Shown: positions 34,694-44,287 of the stretch, one piece after another
Layout of the letters: each line of letters opens with the position of its first letter
Position numbering within the stretch: position 1 is the stretch's first letter
Origin: DASPWW01 sp963756745
GTDB taxonomy: Bacteria > Actinomycetota > Thermoleophilia > Solirubrobacterales > 70-9
Length of the DNA: 57,851 nucleotides
Assembly (NCBI GenBank): GCA_963756745.1
Contig: CAVWOU010000003.1
Span: forward strand, 1 to 57,851
Reading direction: 5' to 3'
Notes under the pieces: generated by a model
What the model was told of the DNA's origin: nothing
Seen by the model: the letters and a program-made list of their open reading frames with translations, nothing else
Database searches by the model: none
Program-made: the position numbers and the translations under genes

Positions 34694-35479
34694 GCGCCGG
34701 CTCCCTCGCCGCCCCGCCCCTCGCCGGCCGCGAACCGCGCCGCGCCGCGAATCCCGACCTCGATCGAGGCCCGGCCGAGCTCGGCCTCGAGCTCGAGTGC
34801 CTGCTCGAGCGGCATGCCCAGGCCCTCGAGCGCCGCGCGGCGGTCCGACAGCATCGTCTCCTGGGGAAACCCGGCGAGGCCCTCCGCCAGCTCGAGCGCG
34901 CGGTCGAGGTGACGGCCGGGCCCGACGACCTCGTTGACGAGCCCCCATTCGAGCGCCTCCGACGCCTCGATTATCCGCCCGGTGAGGATCAGCTCCAGCG
35001 CCCTGTCCCTGGCCCACGATCCGCGGCAGCCGCTGGGTGCCGCCGTCGATCAGCGGAACCCCCCAGCGCCTCTCGGGGTAGCCGAGGCGCGCGCTCTCGG
35101 TCGCGATCCGCAGATCGCACCACAGCGCGAGCTCCAGCCCGCCGGCGAGGCACCATCCGGAGATCGCCGCGATCGTCGGCTTCGAAGCCGCCAGCCGCGT
35201 GAACCCCATCGGTCCCTCGGGGCGCTCCGACACGGCCTCGATCCGCTCGGCGAGGTCGCCATCGCCCACCTCGGCGATCGCCTTCAGGTCGGCTCCGGCG
35301 CAGAACGCCTCCGGGCCGGCGCCCGTGAGCACGAGCACGCGCGCGCCGTCGTCGCGCTCGAAGCTTCGGAACCCCTCGAGCAGCTCCTCCGCCGTCTCCG
35401 CGTCGACCGCGTTGCGACGCTCCGGGCGGTCGATCGTCAGGATCGCGGCGGCGTCCCTGCGCTCGTAGCGAGCTTTCAT
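34690..35479 (-). CDS. enoyl-CoA hydratase/isomerase family protein, one frameshift
   Basis: About 262 residues, start ATG 35479 (MKARYERRDAAAILTIDRPE). Crotonase motifs: FCAGADLKAIAEVGDG, and the oxyanion/active-site block PTIAAISGWCLAGGLELALW with CDLRIATESARLGYPERRWG. The frame changes at about 35015, after GGTQRLPRIVG. The next frame holds the expected C-terminus (ASEALEWGLVNEVVGPG...). It acts on enoyl-CoA thioesters in fatty-acid or related breakdown; exact substrate unknown. Confidence 0.88.
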
Positions 35480-35483
35480 CCGG

Positions 35484-35742
35484 CTACCGGCGCAGGCGCT
35501 CGAGCTCGTCGTGCAGTCGCTCCTTGCGGCTCTCGAGCCGGATCTGGATCAGCGCGAGCACGGTCACGAGGATCGCGAAGAACGCGATCACGCCGAACGC
35601 GAAGAAAGTGACCACGCGGTCGTCCGTGCGACCCCACAGCCCGACGCCGTCGGCGGCCATCGCTCGCCGGGGCCGCGGCGAGCGCGAACAGCGCGGCCAG
35701 AGCAAGAACGACGAGAGCCTTGGCGGCGGTTGAGCGGCTCAC
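35484..35742 (-). CDS. small membrane protein, one frameshift
   Basis: About 86 residues. The N-terminus (MSRSTAAKALVVLALAALFA) is a signal peptide or membrane helix. After a frame change near 35665, VVTFFAFGVIAFFAILVTVL is a membrane helix followed by a charged coiled-coil-like tail (IRLESRKERLHDELERLRR). It is 4 bp from the hydratase gene, so possibly co-transcribed, and divergent from uppP. The layout resembles CcmD-like proteins, but I cannot name it. Confidence 0.6.
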
Positions 35743-35810
35743 GGCACGGACTGTACCTTCTGCCCGCCGACCGCTCGCTGCCGCGTCCGACTGATTACCC
35801 TCTCCCGCTC

Positions 35811-36653
35811 ATGTCCGAGCTTGAGGCGCTGCTGCTCGGGATCGTCCAGGGGCTGACCGAGTTCCTCCCGATCTCGTCGTCCGGCCACCTGATCCTTGTC
35901 CCGTGGCTGCAGGACTACACGTTCCTGCGCGAGAACCCCGAGTTCAACAAGACGTTCGACGTGGCGCTGCACATCGGCACCCTCGTCGCGGTCGTGTCGT
36001 ACTTTCGCCGTGACCTCGTCGCGATGACCATCGGGTTCGTGCACACGCTACGCACCCGGAGGATCGAGTCCCGGGACGAGAGGCTCGCGTGGGTGATCGT
36101 GGTGGGGACGATCCCGGCCGTCATCGCCGGCGGGCTGGGCGAGGACTGGATCGACGACAACCTGGGTGAGCCGTGGATGATCGCGATTCTTTTGATCGTG
36201 TTCGGATTGATCCTGTGGGACTCAGACCGGCGGCCACAGGACAAGCCGGTCGAGGCCGTGGGCCTGCGCGAGGGCCTTTACATCGGGATCGCGCAGGCAA
36301 TCGCGCTCGCTCCGGGCGTCTCGCGCTCGGGAGTGACGATCACGGCAGGACGCTACCTGCGGCTCGATCGCGACGCCGCGGCGCGCATCTCGTTCCTACT
36401 CCTCGCCCCAGTCACCGCCGGCGCGGGGGCGTTCAAGGCGTACGAGGCGATCAAGGACGGGTTGCCGGACGGGGTGGTGGGGCCGATGATCGTGGGGATG
36501 ATCGCCGCCGCGGTGTCGGGGTACCTCGCGATCGCCGGGCTGCTGTCGTTCGTGCGCCGCCACACGTATGACGTCTTCGTCGTGTACCGGTTGGCGGCGG
36601 GTGCTGGCATTCTGATCCTGATCGCGACCGGGGTGCGCTCGGCAACCTTCTGA
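35811..36653 (+). CDS. uppP: undecaprenyl-diphosphatase
   Basis: 280-residue intact membrane enzyme (BacA/UppP). It removes one phosphate from undecaprenyl diphosphate to recycle the lipid carrier for cell-wall synthesis. The conserved segments are GIVQGLTEFLPISSSGHLIL (near the N-terminus) and GIAQAIALAPGVSRSGVTIT followed by AGRYLRLDRDAAARISFLLL. About eight membrane helices. ATG 35811 begins the family-typical MSELEALLLG. Confidence 0.95.
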   Translation: MSELEALLLGIVQGLTEFLPISSSGHLILVPWLQDYTFLRENPEFNKTFDVALHIGTLVAVVSYFRRDLVAMTIGFVHTLRTRRIESRDERLAWVIVVGTIPAVIAGGLGEDWIDDNLGEPWMIAILLIVFGLILWDSDRRPQDKPVEAVGLREGLYIGIAQAIALAPGVSRSGVTITAGRYLRLDRDAAARISFLLLAPVTAGAGAFKAYEAIKDGLPDGVVGPMIVGMIAAAVSGYLAIAGLLSFVRRHTYDVFVVYRLAAGAGILILIATGVRSATF

Positions 36654-36664
36654 GTCTGCTCGTG

Positions 36665-38062
36665 ATGGCGGCGCGCCACACCCCGCACGGATACTGGCTC
36701 GAGGAGGCCGGCGAGCCCGAGCCGCTTCCGGCCCTCGACGCCGACGTCGGCGCGGACGTGGTCGTCATCGGGGGTGGCTACACGGGACTGTGGACGGCGT
36801 GGTGGCTAGCCGAGAGCGAGCCAAACGCGAGCATCGTCGTGCTGGAAGCCGACGCCTGCGGGCGCGGCCCGAGCGGGCGCAACGGCGGCTTCGTCAACTC
36901 GATGTGGTTCAACGTCCCCGCGATGGAGGAGCGGTTCGGGACCGGGGGTGCGATCGCGGTGGCGCGGGCGGCGCGCGAGGCCGTGCGCGGGATCGGACGC
37001 TGGTGCGAGGAGAACGACGTCGATGCCTGGTACCGGCCCGGCGGCTACCTCCAGGTCTCGACGACGCGGCTCCACGACGGCGCCTGGGACGCATACGCGC
37101 GCGCGGCACGCGAGTACGCGGAACCCGAGGCGTGCGTCTCGCTGGACGCCGAGGAGCTGAGGGCGCGTTGCGACTCGCCGCTGTTTCGCGGCGGAGCGTT
37201 CTACCCGGACGCCGCGACGGTGCAACCGGCGCGGCTCGCGAACGGGCTGCGCGACCGGCTGGTCGCTCGGGGCGTGACCGTGCACGAGCGTTCTCCCGTG
37301 CGCGGTTTGCACTCCTCGAACACGCACGTCCGCGTCGACACCGACACCGGACACGTGGTCGCCGGCAGCGCGGTGCTCGCCTTGGGCGCGGGCTCGACCA
37401 CCGTTCCTGCGCTCAGCCGCCATCTGACGATCACCTCGAGCCACATCGTCATCACCGAGCCCGTACCCGACGTCCTCGAGGAGATCGGCTGGACGGGTGG
37501 CGAGTGCATCACCGACTCGCGCGCGCTGATCCACTACTTCCGCACCACGCCAGACGGCCGGATCGCGTTCGGGTGGGGCGGGGGGCGGGTGGTTCACGGC
37601 TCCCGGTTCCACGGCCGCGCCGAGCTCGACGCCGAGGTCGTCGCCGAGGTGGAGCGCCAGCTCGTGCGGTTCTTCCCCGCTCTCGCTGGTCGCCGGATCG
37701 AGCACGCGTGGGGTGGGCCGGTCGACGTATCGCCGATCCACCTCCCGGTCGCCGGGTCGTTGGGCGACCGGGTGCACTTCGCGCTCGGATACACCGGGAA
37801 CGGGGTCGGCCCGTCGTACCTCGTCGGTCGCATCCTTGCCTCGCTGGCGCTCGACAGCCGCGACGAGTGGACCCGTTTGCCGCTCGTCGAGCCGCGCCTC
37901 GTCGCCGTGCCCCCTGAGCCGCTTCGCTATCTCGGCGGGGCAATCGTGCGCAGGGCGATGGTGCGAAAGGAGCGCCTCGAGGAGCAGGGGCGCGGCGTGG
38001 ATCCACTCACGCTCGCGATAGCGGGCTTCCCCGAACGAGTCGGGATTCGCATCGGGCGTTAA
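36665..38062 (+). CDS. FAD-dependent amine oxidase (DAO/PuuB-like)
   Basis: 465-residue intact oxidoreductase of the DAO family. The dinucleotide motif is ADVVVIGGGYTGLWTAWWLA with VVLEADACGRGPSGRNGGFV, a pattern typical of gamma-glutamylputrescine oxidase (PuuB) and related amino-acid or polyamine oxidases. Later blocks are ALGAGSTTVPAL, HAWGGPVDVSPIHLPVAG and ALGYTGNGVGPSYLVGRILA. ATG 36665 is preferred over the GTG one codon earlier. Given the polyamine transport and dehydrogenase genes downstream, oxidation of a polyamine derivative is likely but not proven. Confidence 0.88.
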   Translation: MAARHTPHGYWLEEAGEPEPLPALDADVGADVVVIGGGYTGLWTAWWLAESEPNASIVVLEADACGRGPSGRNGGFVNSMWFNVPAMEERFGTGGAIAVARAAREAVRGIGRWCEENDVDAWYRPGGYLQVSTTRLHDGAWDAYARAAREYAEPEACVSLDAEELRARCDSPLFRGGAFYPDAATVQPARLANGLRDRLVARGVTVHERSPVRGLHSSNTHVRVDTDTGHVVAGSAVLALGAGSTTVPALSRHLTITSSHIVITEPVPDVLEEIGWTGGECITDSRALIHYFRTTPDGRIAFGWGGGRVVHGSRFHGRAELDAEVVAEVERQLVRFFPALAGRRIEHAWGGPVDVSPIHLPVAGSLGDRVHFALGYTGNGVGPSYLVGRILASLALDSRDEWTRLPLVEPRLVAVPPEPLRYLGGAIVRRAMVRKERLEEQGRGVDPLTLAIAGFPERVGIRIGR

Positions 38063-39537
38063 CGCCAGCGGGAAGTGAGGACCTTCTTGCGGGTGTAGAA
38101 CTCGACCGCGTCGAGGCCGTTGGCGTGCAGGTCGCCCTCCATCGAGTCCTTCCAGCCGGCGAACGGGAACCACGCCACCGGCGCCGGGACGCCGACGTTG
38201 ACGCCGACCATCCCGGCTTCGACCCCGTAGCGGTATGCCCGCGCGGCCTCACCCGACGAGGTGAAGATTGCCGACGCGTTGCCGTACCGGGAGCCGTTGA
38301 CGAAGTCGAGCGCGGCATCGAGGTCGGGCGCTCGGACCACCGTCAGGAGCGGGCCGAACAGCTCCTCGCGCGCCAGCTCCGAGTCGGCATCGCGGGGCTC
38401 GACGATCGTCGGCGCCAGCAGCGTCCCGGCCGCTCCCTGCTCCGCTCCGCGCCCGTCGAGCAGCACCTCGGCGCCCTCGCCCTCGGCGCGCGTCACGGCG
38501 TCGACGATCTTCTCGCGCGCCTCCGGCGCGACGAGCGGCGACACGTCGGTCTCGGGATCGACTCCGGGGCCGAGCGTCAGCTTCGCGGCCTCGGAGACGA
38601 GCGCGTCCCGGACCGCGTCCTGGCGCTCGCCATCGCCGACCACAACCGCGACGGAGCCGGCGAGACAGCGCTGGCCCGCGTTGCCGAACGCCGATCCGAG
38701 CATTGCCGGGAGCGCTTGCGCGAGGTCGGCGTCGGGCATCACGACCATCGAGTTCTTCGCCCCGCCAAGCGCCTGGAAGCGCTTGCCGGTTGCAGCGGCC
38801 CGCTTCGACACGTGCATCGCCGTCGACGCCTGGCCCACGAACGAGATCGCGTCGACCTCCGGGTGGTCGAGGAGGCCGTTGACGGCGTCGCGGCCGCCGT
38901 GCACGAGGTTTGCGACCCCGGGTGGGATCTCGTCGATCTCGTCGATCAGCTCGAAGATCCGCACCGACGGGCGCGGGTCGCGCTCCGAGGGCTTGAGCAC
39001 GATCGCGTTGCCGGTCGCGATCGCGAACGGCAGGAACCACAGCGGGATCATGCACGGGAAGTTGAACGGGGTGATCGCGGCCACGACGCCGACCGGCTGG
39101 CGCACCAGCTCGACGTCGACACCCCTCGCGACGCCCTCGAGGTTCTCACCCTTGAGCAGGTGCGGGATCGCGGTCGCCGCCTCCGTCGACTCGATCCCGC
39201 GCAGGACCTCGCCGCGCGCGTCGTCGATCGTCTTGCCCAAGTCCGCGGTCACCAGCTGGGCGAGCTCCTCGCGGTGGGCCCACAGCGCCTCGCGCAGCGC
39301 CATCACCGCTCGCGCCCGGCGTTGCGGCGGTACCTCGCGCCAGGCGGGCTGCGCCGCCCGCGCCGCGCGAACCGCCGCGTCGACCTCGGGGGCCTTGGAC
39401 AGCGGCACGCGCGCGGCGAGCGCACCCGTGAACGGGTCGATGTCGTCGAGCGCCTCGCGGTCGGTGGCCGGCGCCCACGCGCCTCCGACGTAGTTGTCGA
39501 GCGTGGAGACCTGGGTTTGTTCTGCGGTCGTGCTCAT
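38059..39537 (-). CDS. mmsA: methylmalonate-semialdehyde dehydrogenase-type (MmsA) aldehyde dehydrogenase
   Basis: 492-residue intact CoA-acylating aldehyde dehydrogenase. Features are PFNFPCMIPLWFLPFAIATG, FVGQASTAMHVSKRAAATGK, GAKNSMVVMPDAD, catalytic Cys in SAFGNAGQRCLAGSVAV, and a C-terminus FPFAGWKDSMEGDLHANGLD with FYTRKKV, all typical of MmsA. It converts malonate/methylmalonate semialdehyde to acetyl- or propionyl-CoA, fitting beta-alanine, propane-diamine or valine breakdown. ATG 39537 overlaps the stop of the upstream aldehyde dehydrogenase (ATGA), so the two are coupled. Confidence 0.92.
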   Translation of the reverse strand: MSTTAEQTQVSTLDNYVGGAWAPATDREALDDIDPFTGALAARVPLSKAPEVDAAVRAARAAQPAWREVPPQRRARAVMALREALWAHREELAQLVTADLGKTIDDARGEVLRGIESTEAATAIPHLLKGENLEGVARGVDVELVRQPVGVVAAITPFNFPCMIPLWFLPFAIATGNAIVLKPSERDPRPSVRIFELIDEIDEIPPGVANLVHGGRDAVNGLLDHPEVDAISFVGQASTAMHVSKRAAATGKRFQALGGAKNSMVVMPDADLAQALPAMLGSAFGNAGQRCLAGSVAVVVGDGERQDAVRDALVSEAAKLTLGPGVDPETDVSPLVAPEAREKIVDAVTRAEGEGAEVLLDGRGAEQGAAGTLLAPTIVEPRDADSELAREELFGPLLTVVRAPDLDAALDFVNGSRYGNASAIFTSSGEAARAYRYGVEAGMVGVNVGVPAPVAWFPFAGWKDSMEGDLHANGLDAVEFYTRKKVLTSRWR

Positions 39538-41027
39538 TCTGGGTGCTCGCCTCCCGCGTACTCGGAGTAGGGATACCACCATTCCTTCGGCGCGATATCG
39601 GTCTCGACGTGCACGTGCTTGGTCTCCTGGAAAGCCTCGAGGCCCTCGCGCCCCAGCTCGCGGCCGAGCCCCGACTGCTTGAAGCCTCCGAACGGGCCGG
39701 CGTCGTTGTCGGTAAGCGGGTCGTTGAACCACACGGTCCCGGCCTTGATCTCGCGCATGCAGCGGACCATCGTCTTCAGGTCACCGGTGTAGATATTCGC
39801 GCCGAGCCCGAACCTCGTCGAGTTCGCGAGCTCGATCGCCTCGTCGAGGCCGCGAACGCGGACGATCGGCGCGACGGGGCCGAACGTCTCCTCGCGCAGC
39901 AGATCGGTCTCGGACGGCGCCCCGGTGATCACGACGGGCGAGAAGAAGTGCCCGCGCTCGTGGCCGCCGTTGCCCCCGCCGACCACCACCTCGGCGCCCG
40001 CGGCGACCGCGGCCTCGACCTGGTCGACTACCTTCTGGCGCTGGGGGGCGGAGACCATCGGCCCGATGTCGGTGTTCGAGTCGGTCGGGTCGCCGACCAC
40101 GAGCCCGCCGGTGTAGTCGACGATCGCCTCGAGGTAGCGGTCGTACACGTCCTCCATCACGTAGAAGCGCTCCGCCGACGTGCACACCTGACCGGCGTTG
40201 AGGAACGCGGCCCACGCGCCGCCCTTCGCCGCGACCTCGACGCGGTCGGCGACGTCCGAGCAGACGATGAACGGGTCCTTGCCGCCCATCTCGAGGTTGA
40301 CCCGCGCGATTCGCTCGGCGCACGCGGCGGCGATCCGCTTGCCGGTCTCGACAGACCCCGTGAACGCCACCCCGTCGATTCGCTCGTCGGCCACGATCGC
40401 GGCGCCGACTTCGCCGCCGCCGGCGAGGATGTTGATCGCACCGTCGGGAAGGTGGTCGAAGCACTCGGCGAGCATCAGCGTCGACAGCGGCGTCAGCTCC
40501 GACGGCTTGCACACGACCGTGTTGCCGGTCGCGAGCGCCGGCGCGATCTTCCACGCCAGCAGCAGCAGCGGGTAGTTCCAGGGCACGATGCAGCCGAAGG
40601 TCCCGATCGGCTCCTTGACGACCATCGAGAGCTGGGTCGACTCGATCGAGGGGATCACCCGTCCCGCCGAGTCGCGCCCGATCTCGGCGTAGTAGTCGAG
40701 CGCGGCGGCGGTCCAGCCCACCTCGTCGACGTTCTCGACCACCGGCTTGCCTCCCTCGGCGGTCATCGTTCGCGCAAGATCGTCAGTGCGCGCGCGCAGC
40801 CGGCTCGCGGCCTCGTGCAGCGCCTCACCGCGCTCGACCGCCGGCGTGCTCGCCCACTCGCGCTTGGCCTCGACGCCCGCCGCGATCGCGGCGTCGATCT
40901 GCTCGCCGCTCGGAAGCCCGACGGTGGCGACGGTTTCCTCGCTGAACGGGTTCTCGACCGCGAGCCGATCCCCGTCCCCGGCGACCTGCTCTCCTCCGAT
41001 CAGCAGCCTGGTCTCGACTTCGGCCAC
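39534..41027 (-). CDS. NAD(P)-dependent aldehyde dehydrogenase
   Basis: 497-residue intact ALDH, start GTG 41027. Motifs: FGCIVPWNYPLLLLAWKIAP, FTGSVETGKRIAAACAERIA, general-base Glu in VNLEMGGKDPFIVCSD, catalytic Cys in FLNAGQVCTSAERFYV, and GPFGGFKQSGLGRELGREGL with a C-terminal KHVHVETD. It resembles betaine-aldehyde/aminoaldehyde and succinate-semialdehyde dehydrogenases. First in the operon with mmsA; divergent from the ABC gene. Likely oxidises an aldehyde from amine deamination. Confidence 0.92.
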   Translation of the reverse strand: MAEVETRLLIGGEQVAGDGDRLAVENPFSEETVATVGLPSGEQIDAAIAAGVEAKREWASTPAVERGEALHEAASRLRARTDDLARTMTAEGGKPVVENVDEVGWTAAALDYYAEIGRDSAGRVIPSIESTQLSMVVKEPIGTFGCIVPWNYPLLLLAWKIAPALATGNTVVCKPSELTPLSTLMLAECFDHLPDGAINILAGGGEVGAAIVADERIDGVAFTGSVETGKRIAAACAERIARVNLEMGGKDPFIVCSDVADRVEVAAKGGAWAAFLNAGQVCTSAERFYVMEDVYDRYLEAIVDYTGGLVVGDPTDSNTDIGPMVSAPQRQKVVDQVEAAVAAGAEVVVGGGNGGHERGHFFSPVVITGAPSETDLLREETFGPVAPIVRVRGLDEAIELANSTRFGLGANIYTGDLKTMVRCMREIKAGTVWFNDPLTDNDAGPFGGFKQSGLGRELGREGLEAFQETKHVHVETDIAPKEWWYPYSEYAGGEHPE

Positions 41028-41123
41028 GGACGCGATGCTACCGGCGCAGCGAGTCTGGCTCGTAATGCTCGTGCACCGTCGAACTACGACGTACGCGCGA
41101 GCGCAGGTAGCGTTACGCGCCCC

Positions 41124-42017
41124 TTGGCCGCGATCGAGATCAACGGCATCAGCAAGCGCTACCGCGCGGTCCAGGCCGTGCGCGACCTCTCGTTCACGGT
41201 CGACGCGGGGCGCGTGACGGGCTTCCTGGGCCCGAACGGCGCCGGCAAGAGCACGACGCTGCGGATCCTGCTTGGACTCGTGCACGCCGACGCCGGGACC
41301 GCCGGGTTCGAGGGCCGGCGCTACGAGGAGCTGGAGCACCCCAGCTCCCACGTCGGCGCCGTGCTCGAGGAGGCGAGCTTTCACCCGGGGCGCACCGGCC
41401 GAAACCACCTGCGCGTGCTCGCCGCGGCGGGTCAGCATCCGCTGGCGCGGGTCGACGAGGTGCTCGCCCAGGTCGACCTCACCGGTGGCGCGGACCGTCG
41501 CGTCAAGGGCTACTCGATGGGCATGCGCCAGCGACTCGCGATCGCGGCGGCGCTCCTCGGGGACCCCGACGTGCTCGTGCTCGACGAGCCGGCCAACGGC
41601 CTCGACCCGCCGGGGATCCGGTGGATGCGGAACCTGCTGCGATCCGAGGCGGACCGCGGCCGCGCGGTGCTCGTCTCCAGCCACCTGCTGTCCGAGGTCG
41701 CCCAGAGCGTCGACGACGTGGTGGTGATCTCTCGCGGCGAGCTGCGCGGAAGCGGCACGCTCCAGGAGGTGCTCGGCTCGCCCGACGGACCCGTCACCCG
41801 GGTGCGCTCGGCCGACGGCGACCGGCTCGCCGCCCTGCTTCGCGAACGCGGCATCGCGGCCGAGCCCGACGGCTCGGGCGCGCTGCTGGCGCGGGGCGTG
41901 CCGCCGGAGGCGGTCGGCGCGGTCGCGGCCGAGCACCGGGTCGTGCTCGCGGAGCTCGTCGCCGTCTCGCGCTCGCTGGAAGACGCCTTCTTCGCGCTCA
42001 CCGAGGGGGAGCGATGA
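41124..42017 (+). CDS. ABC transporter ATP-binding protein (export type)
   Basis: 297 residues, TTG 41124. Walker A FLGPNGAGKSTTLRIL (about 35-50), signature VKGYSMGMRQRLAIAAALLG, Walker B VLVLDEPANGLDPPG, switch His in VLVSSHLLSEV. The C-terminal extension (RSLEDAFFALTEGE) is typical of drug/ABC-2 exporter ATPases. The ATGA overlap with the permease gene couples the two. The substrate is unknown, so it is probably unrelated to the polyamine importers around it. Confidence 0.92.
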   Translation: MAAIEINGISKRYRAVQAVRDLSFTVDAGRVTGFLGPNGAGKSTTLRILLGLVHADAGTAGFEGRRYEELEHPSSHVGAVLEEASFHPGRTGRNHLRVLAAAGQHPLARVDEVLAQVDLTGGADRRVKGYSMGMRQRLAIAAALLGDPDVLVLDEPANGLDPPGIRWMRNLLRSEADRGRAVLVSSHLLSEVAQSVDDVVVISRGELRGSGTLQEVLGSPDGPVTRVRSADGDRLAALLRERGIAAEPDGSGALLARGVPPEAVGAVAAEHRVVLAELVAVSRSLEDAFFALTEGER

Positions 42018-42762
42018 GGGCCCTGCTCGAAGCCGAGCTGATCAAGCTTCGCACCACGCGCACGTTCATTGCGCTGGTGGGCGTCGCGATCGGCATCTCG
42101 GTGCTTGCTCACCGGGCTGGTGGCGGCGCTCACCGAGCCGACCGAGGAACTCGGTGCTCGTCGACGTGTTCCAGTCGGACACCAGCGGGCTGTTCATCGC
42201 GATCCTCGCGATCGTCGGGATCACCGGCGAGTGGCGCCACCGGACGATCACGAGCTCGTTGCTGGCGGCGCCGGACCGGCTCCGGTTCCTGGCCGCGAAG
42301 ACGCTCGCGTTCGCCGTCGCGGGGGTCGCGCTGTCGGTGGCGATCTCGATCGCGGTCGCCGCGGTGGGCTTCGCCGTGCTGGAGATTCGCGGGCTGCCGA
42401 CCCCCGAGGGCGGGGAGCTCCTGGACCTGTACGCGCGCAACGCCCTCGTGGCGGCGCTTGGCGGGGCGTTCGGCGTCGGGATCGGGGCCCTCGTGCGAAA
42501 CCAGGCGATCGCGATCGTCGGCATCCTGCTGGTCGCGTTCGCGATCGAGCCCGCGCTGGTCGCGCTCGTTCCCGACGTCGCGCGGTACGCCCCGGTCTCC
42601 GCGCTGCCGACCGCGATCACGGACATCAATCCCGAGGAGGCCGGTCTCGGAGGGGACATCGACCTGCCCTCGCCGGGCGTGGCGCTGCTGTTGCTGCTGG
42701 CGTGGATCGGCGCGGCGTTCGCCGGCGGCGCCGCGCTGCTGCGCATCCGCGACGTCGACTAG
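42014..42762 (+). CDS. ABC-2 type permease, one frameshift
   Basis: About 250 residues. Starts MRALLEAELIKLRTTRTFIA with the first membrane helix, and the frame changes near 42110-42120. The rest (VDVFQSDTSGLFIAILAIVG, ITGEWRHRTITSSLLAAPDR, LRNQAIAIVGILLVAFAIEP-like helix, VALLLLLAWIGAAFAGGAAL) is a typical ABC-2 permease with about six helices. Partner of the preceding ATPase. Confidence 0.85.
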
Positions 42763-42793
42763 CCGCCGCCCGGGAGATGCGACACTTCCCGCG

Positions 42794-43450
42794 ATGAGCG
42801 ACGAGTGGAGAGTCGAGGTCGCGCTCGGCGACGAGCAACACCACCTGACACTGGGCGAGCGGCTTAGCAGCCTCGACCTCGACGACGAGGCGAGGAGCCG
42901 GCTCGGCGATCGCGTGATCGCCACGCGCGACGGGGACCACATGTTCCTGTACGCGGATTCCCAGGCCGCCGCCAGGGAGGCCGAGCGCGTCGCGCGCGAG
43001 CTCCTCGCCGACGAGGGCCTCAGCGGTGAGATCGCGGTGACCCGCTGGCATCCGGTCCAGGAGGCGTGGGTGGATGCCTCGGTGCCGCTGCCGAGCTCGG
43101 AGCAGGAGGAGCAGGCCGAGGAGCACGCCCACGAGGAGGCCGAGGAGCGCGAGGCGGCGGTCGAGGGCGAGTACGACTGGGAGGTCAGGGTCGACCTGCC
43201 CGGCCTGTCGGAGACCCGCGAGATGGCGAAGCGCCTGTCCGCCGAGGGCCTCGACGTGAAGCGCCGCTGGAGCTATCTGCTGATCGGCGCCCCGACCGAG
43301 GAGCGCGCGGCCGAGCTCGGAAAGCGGATCGAGGCCGAGGCACCCGAGGGCACCGAGGTCCACGTCGAGCCCGCGGGCGGCGTGCGCCACCCCGTGTTCG
43401 TGTTCCTCGGCGCGCACAAGCCCGGGATCGCCCGGGACCTCGGGCTGTAG
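42794..43450 (+). CDS. unknown protein with two similar alpha/beta halves and acidic linker
   Basis: 218 residues, ATG 42794, intact. The N-terminal half (MSDEWRVEVALGDEQ, ADSQAAAREAERVARELLAD) and C-terminal half (YDWEVRVDLPGLSETREMAK, RLSAEGLDVKRRWSYLLIGA, PTEERAAELGKRIEAEAP) each look like a small beta-alpha-beta unit. An acidic, Glu-rich linker (SSEQEEQAEEHAHEEAEERE) joins them. The C-terminus ends in a hydrophobic stretch (RHPVFVFLGAHKPGIARDLG). I do not recognise the family. Confidence 0.7.
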   Translation: MSDEWRVEVALGDEQHHLTLGERLSSLDLDDEARSRLGDRVIATRDGDHMFLYADSQAAAREAERVARELLADEGLSGEIAVTRWHPVQEAWVDASVPLPSSEQEEQAEEHAHEEAEEREAAVEGEYDWEVRVDLPGLSETREMAKRLSAEGLDVKRRWSYLLIGAPTEERAAELGKRIEAEAPEGTEVHVEPAGGVRHPVFVFLGAHKPGIARDLGL

Positions 43451-43454
43451 CCGG

Positions 43455-44184
43455 TCACGACAGGCGCTCCTTGAGCCACAGCGCGTTGTCGACCGCGTGG
43501 CCCTCCCAGTCGTTGTTGAAGTACGCGAACACCTCGACCTCGGAGCGCCATCTGGCGATCCTCCGCTTCCACGTCTCCAGCTCGCGCTCCGAGTAGCGGC
43601 CCCGGCGACCCCTCTTCCCGTAGTGGAACCGGACGAAGGTCCAGTCGGTGGTCAGCTCGTGACTCTGGAACGGCCGCTCGGGGTGGTCGCCGATCACGAG
43701 CGCGGCGCGATGGCGCCGCAGGATCTCGTAGACCTCGTCGGCGAACCAGCTCTCGTGCCTGAACTCGAGCGCGTGCCGGTGGCCGCGCGGGAGGCCGCGG
43801 AGCCCGCGCTCGAGGCGCTCGTCGTCGCGGTGGAAGTTGTCGGGGAACTGCCACAGCGTCGGGCCCAGCTTGCGCGCCTTGCGCAGCGCCTCGAGCGGCT
43901 CGTAGAAGCGGCCGGCTCCGCGCTCGACCTCGGCGAGGCGCTTGACGTGGGTGAGGTAGCGGCTCGCCTTGCAGCTGAACAGGAAGCCCTTCGGCGTCTG
44001 CTCCGCCCACCCGGCGACCGCGTTCGGCGACGCGAGCCGGTAGAAGGTGCTGTTGACCTCGACGGTGTCGAACACCTCCGAGTACCGCTCGAGCCACCGC
44101 CGCTGCGGCAGACCCTCCGGGTACAGGCGTCCCGCGCCAGTCCTTGTACTGCCACCCGGAGCAGCCGATCCTGACCGGCTTCAT
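43455..44184 (-). CDS. DUF72 family protein, one frameshift
   Basis: About 243 residues, start ATG 44184. The N-terminus VRIGCSGWQYKDWRG is the DUF72 signature. The frame changes near 44130, after which EVFDTVEVNSTFYRLASPN, FLFSCKASRYLTHVKRL, LGPTLWQFPDNFHRDDERLE and a C-terminal EVFAYFNNDWEGHAVDNAL follow. The family adopts a TIM-barrel-like fold; its biochemical role is not established. Confidence 0.9.
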
Positions 44185-44287
44185 GGCTCGCTAGTACCCG
44201 GTGATCAGGGGGGCGAAGCGTGACCACGTATGCGTTTGACGACGTTCCATCGTCCGAGCACGCGGGAGCGGGAGCGTAAGGGATCGG

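Noticed and set aside
39543..41120. Plus-strand open frame through the aldehyde dehydrogenase that joins the ABC ATPase gene
   Set aside because: The upstream part is the antisense of an intact ALDH. The ATPase starts at TTG 41124.
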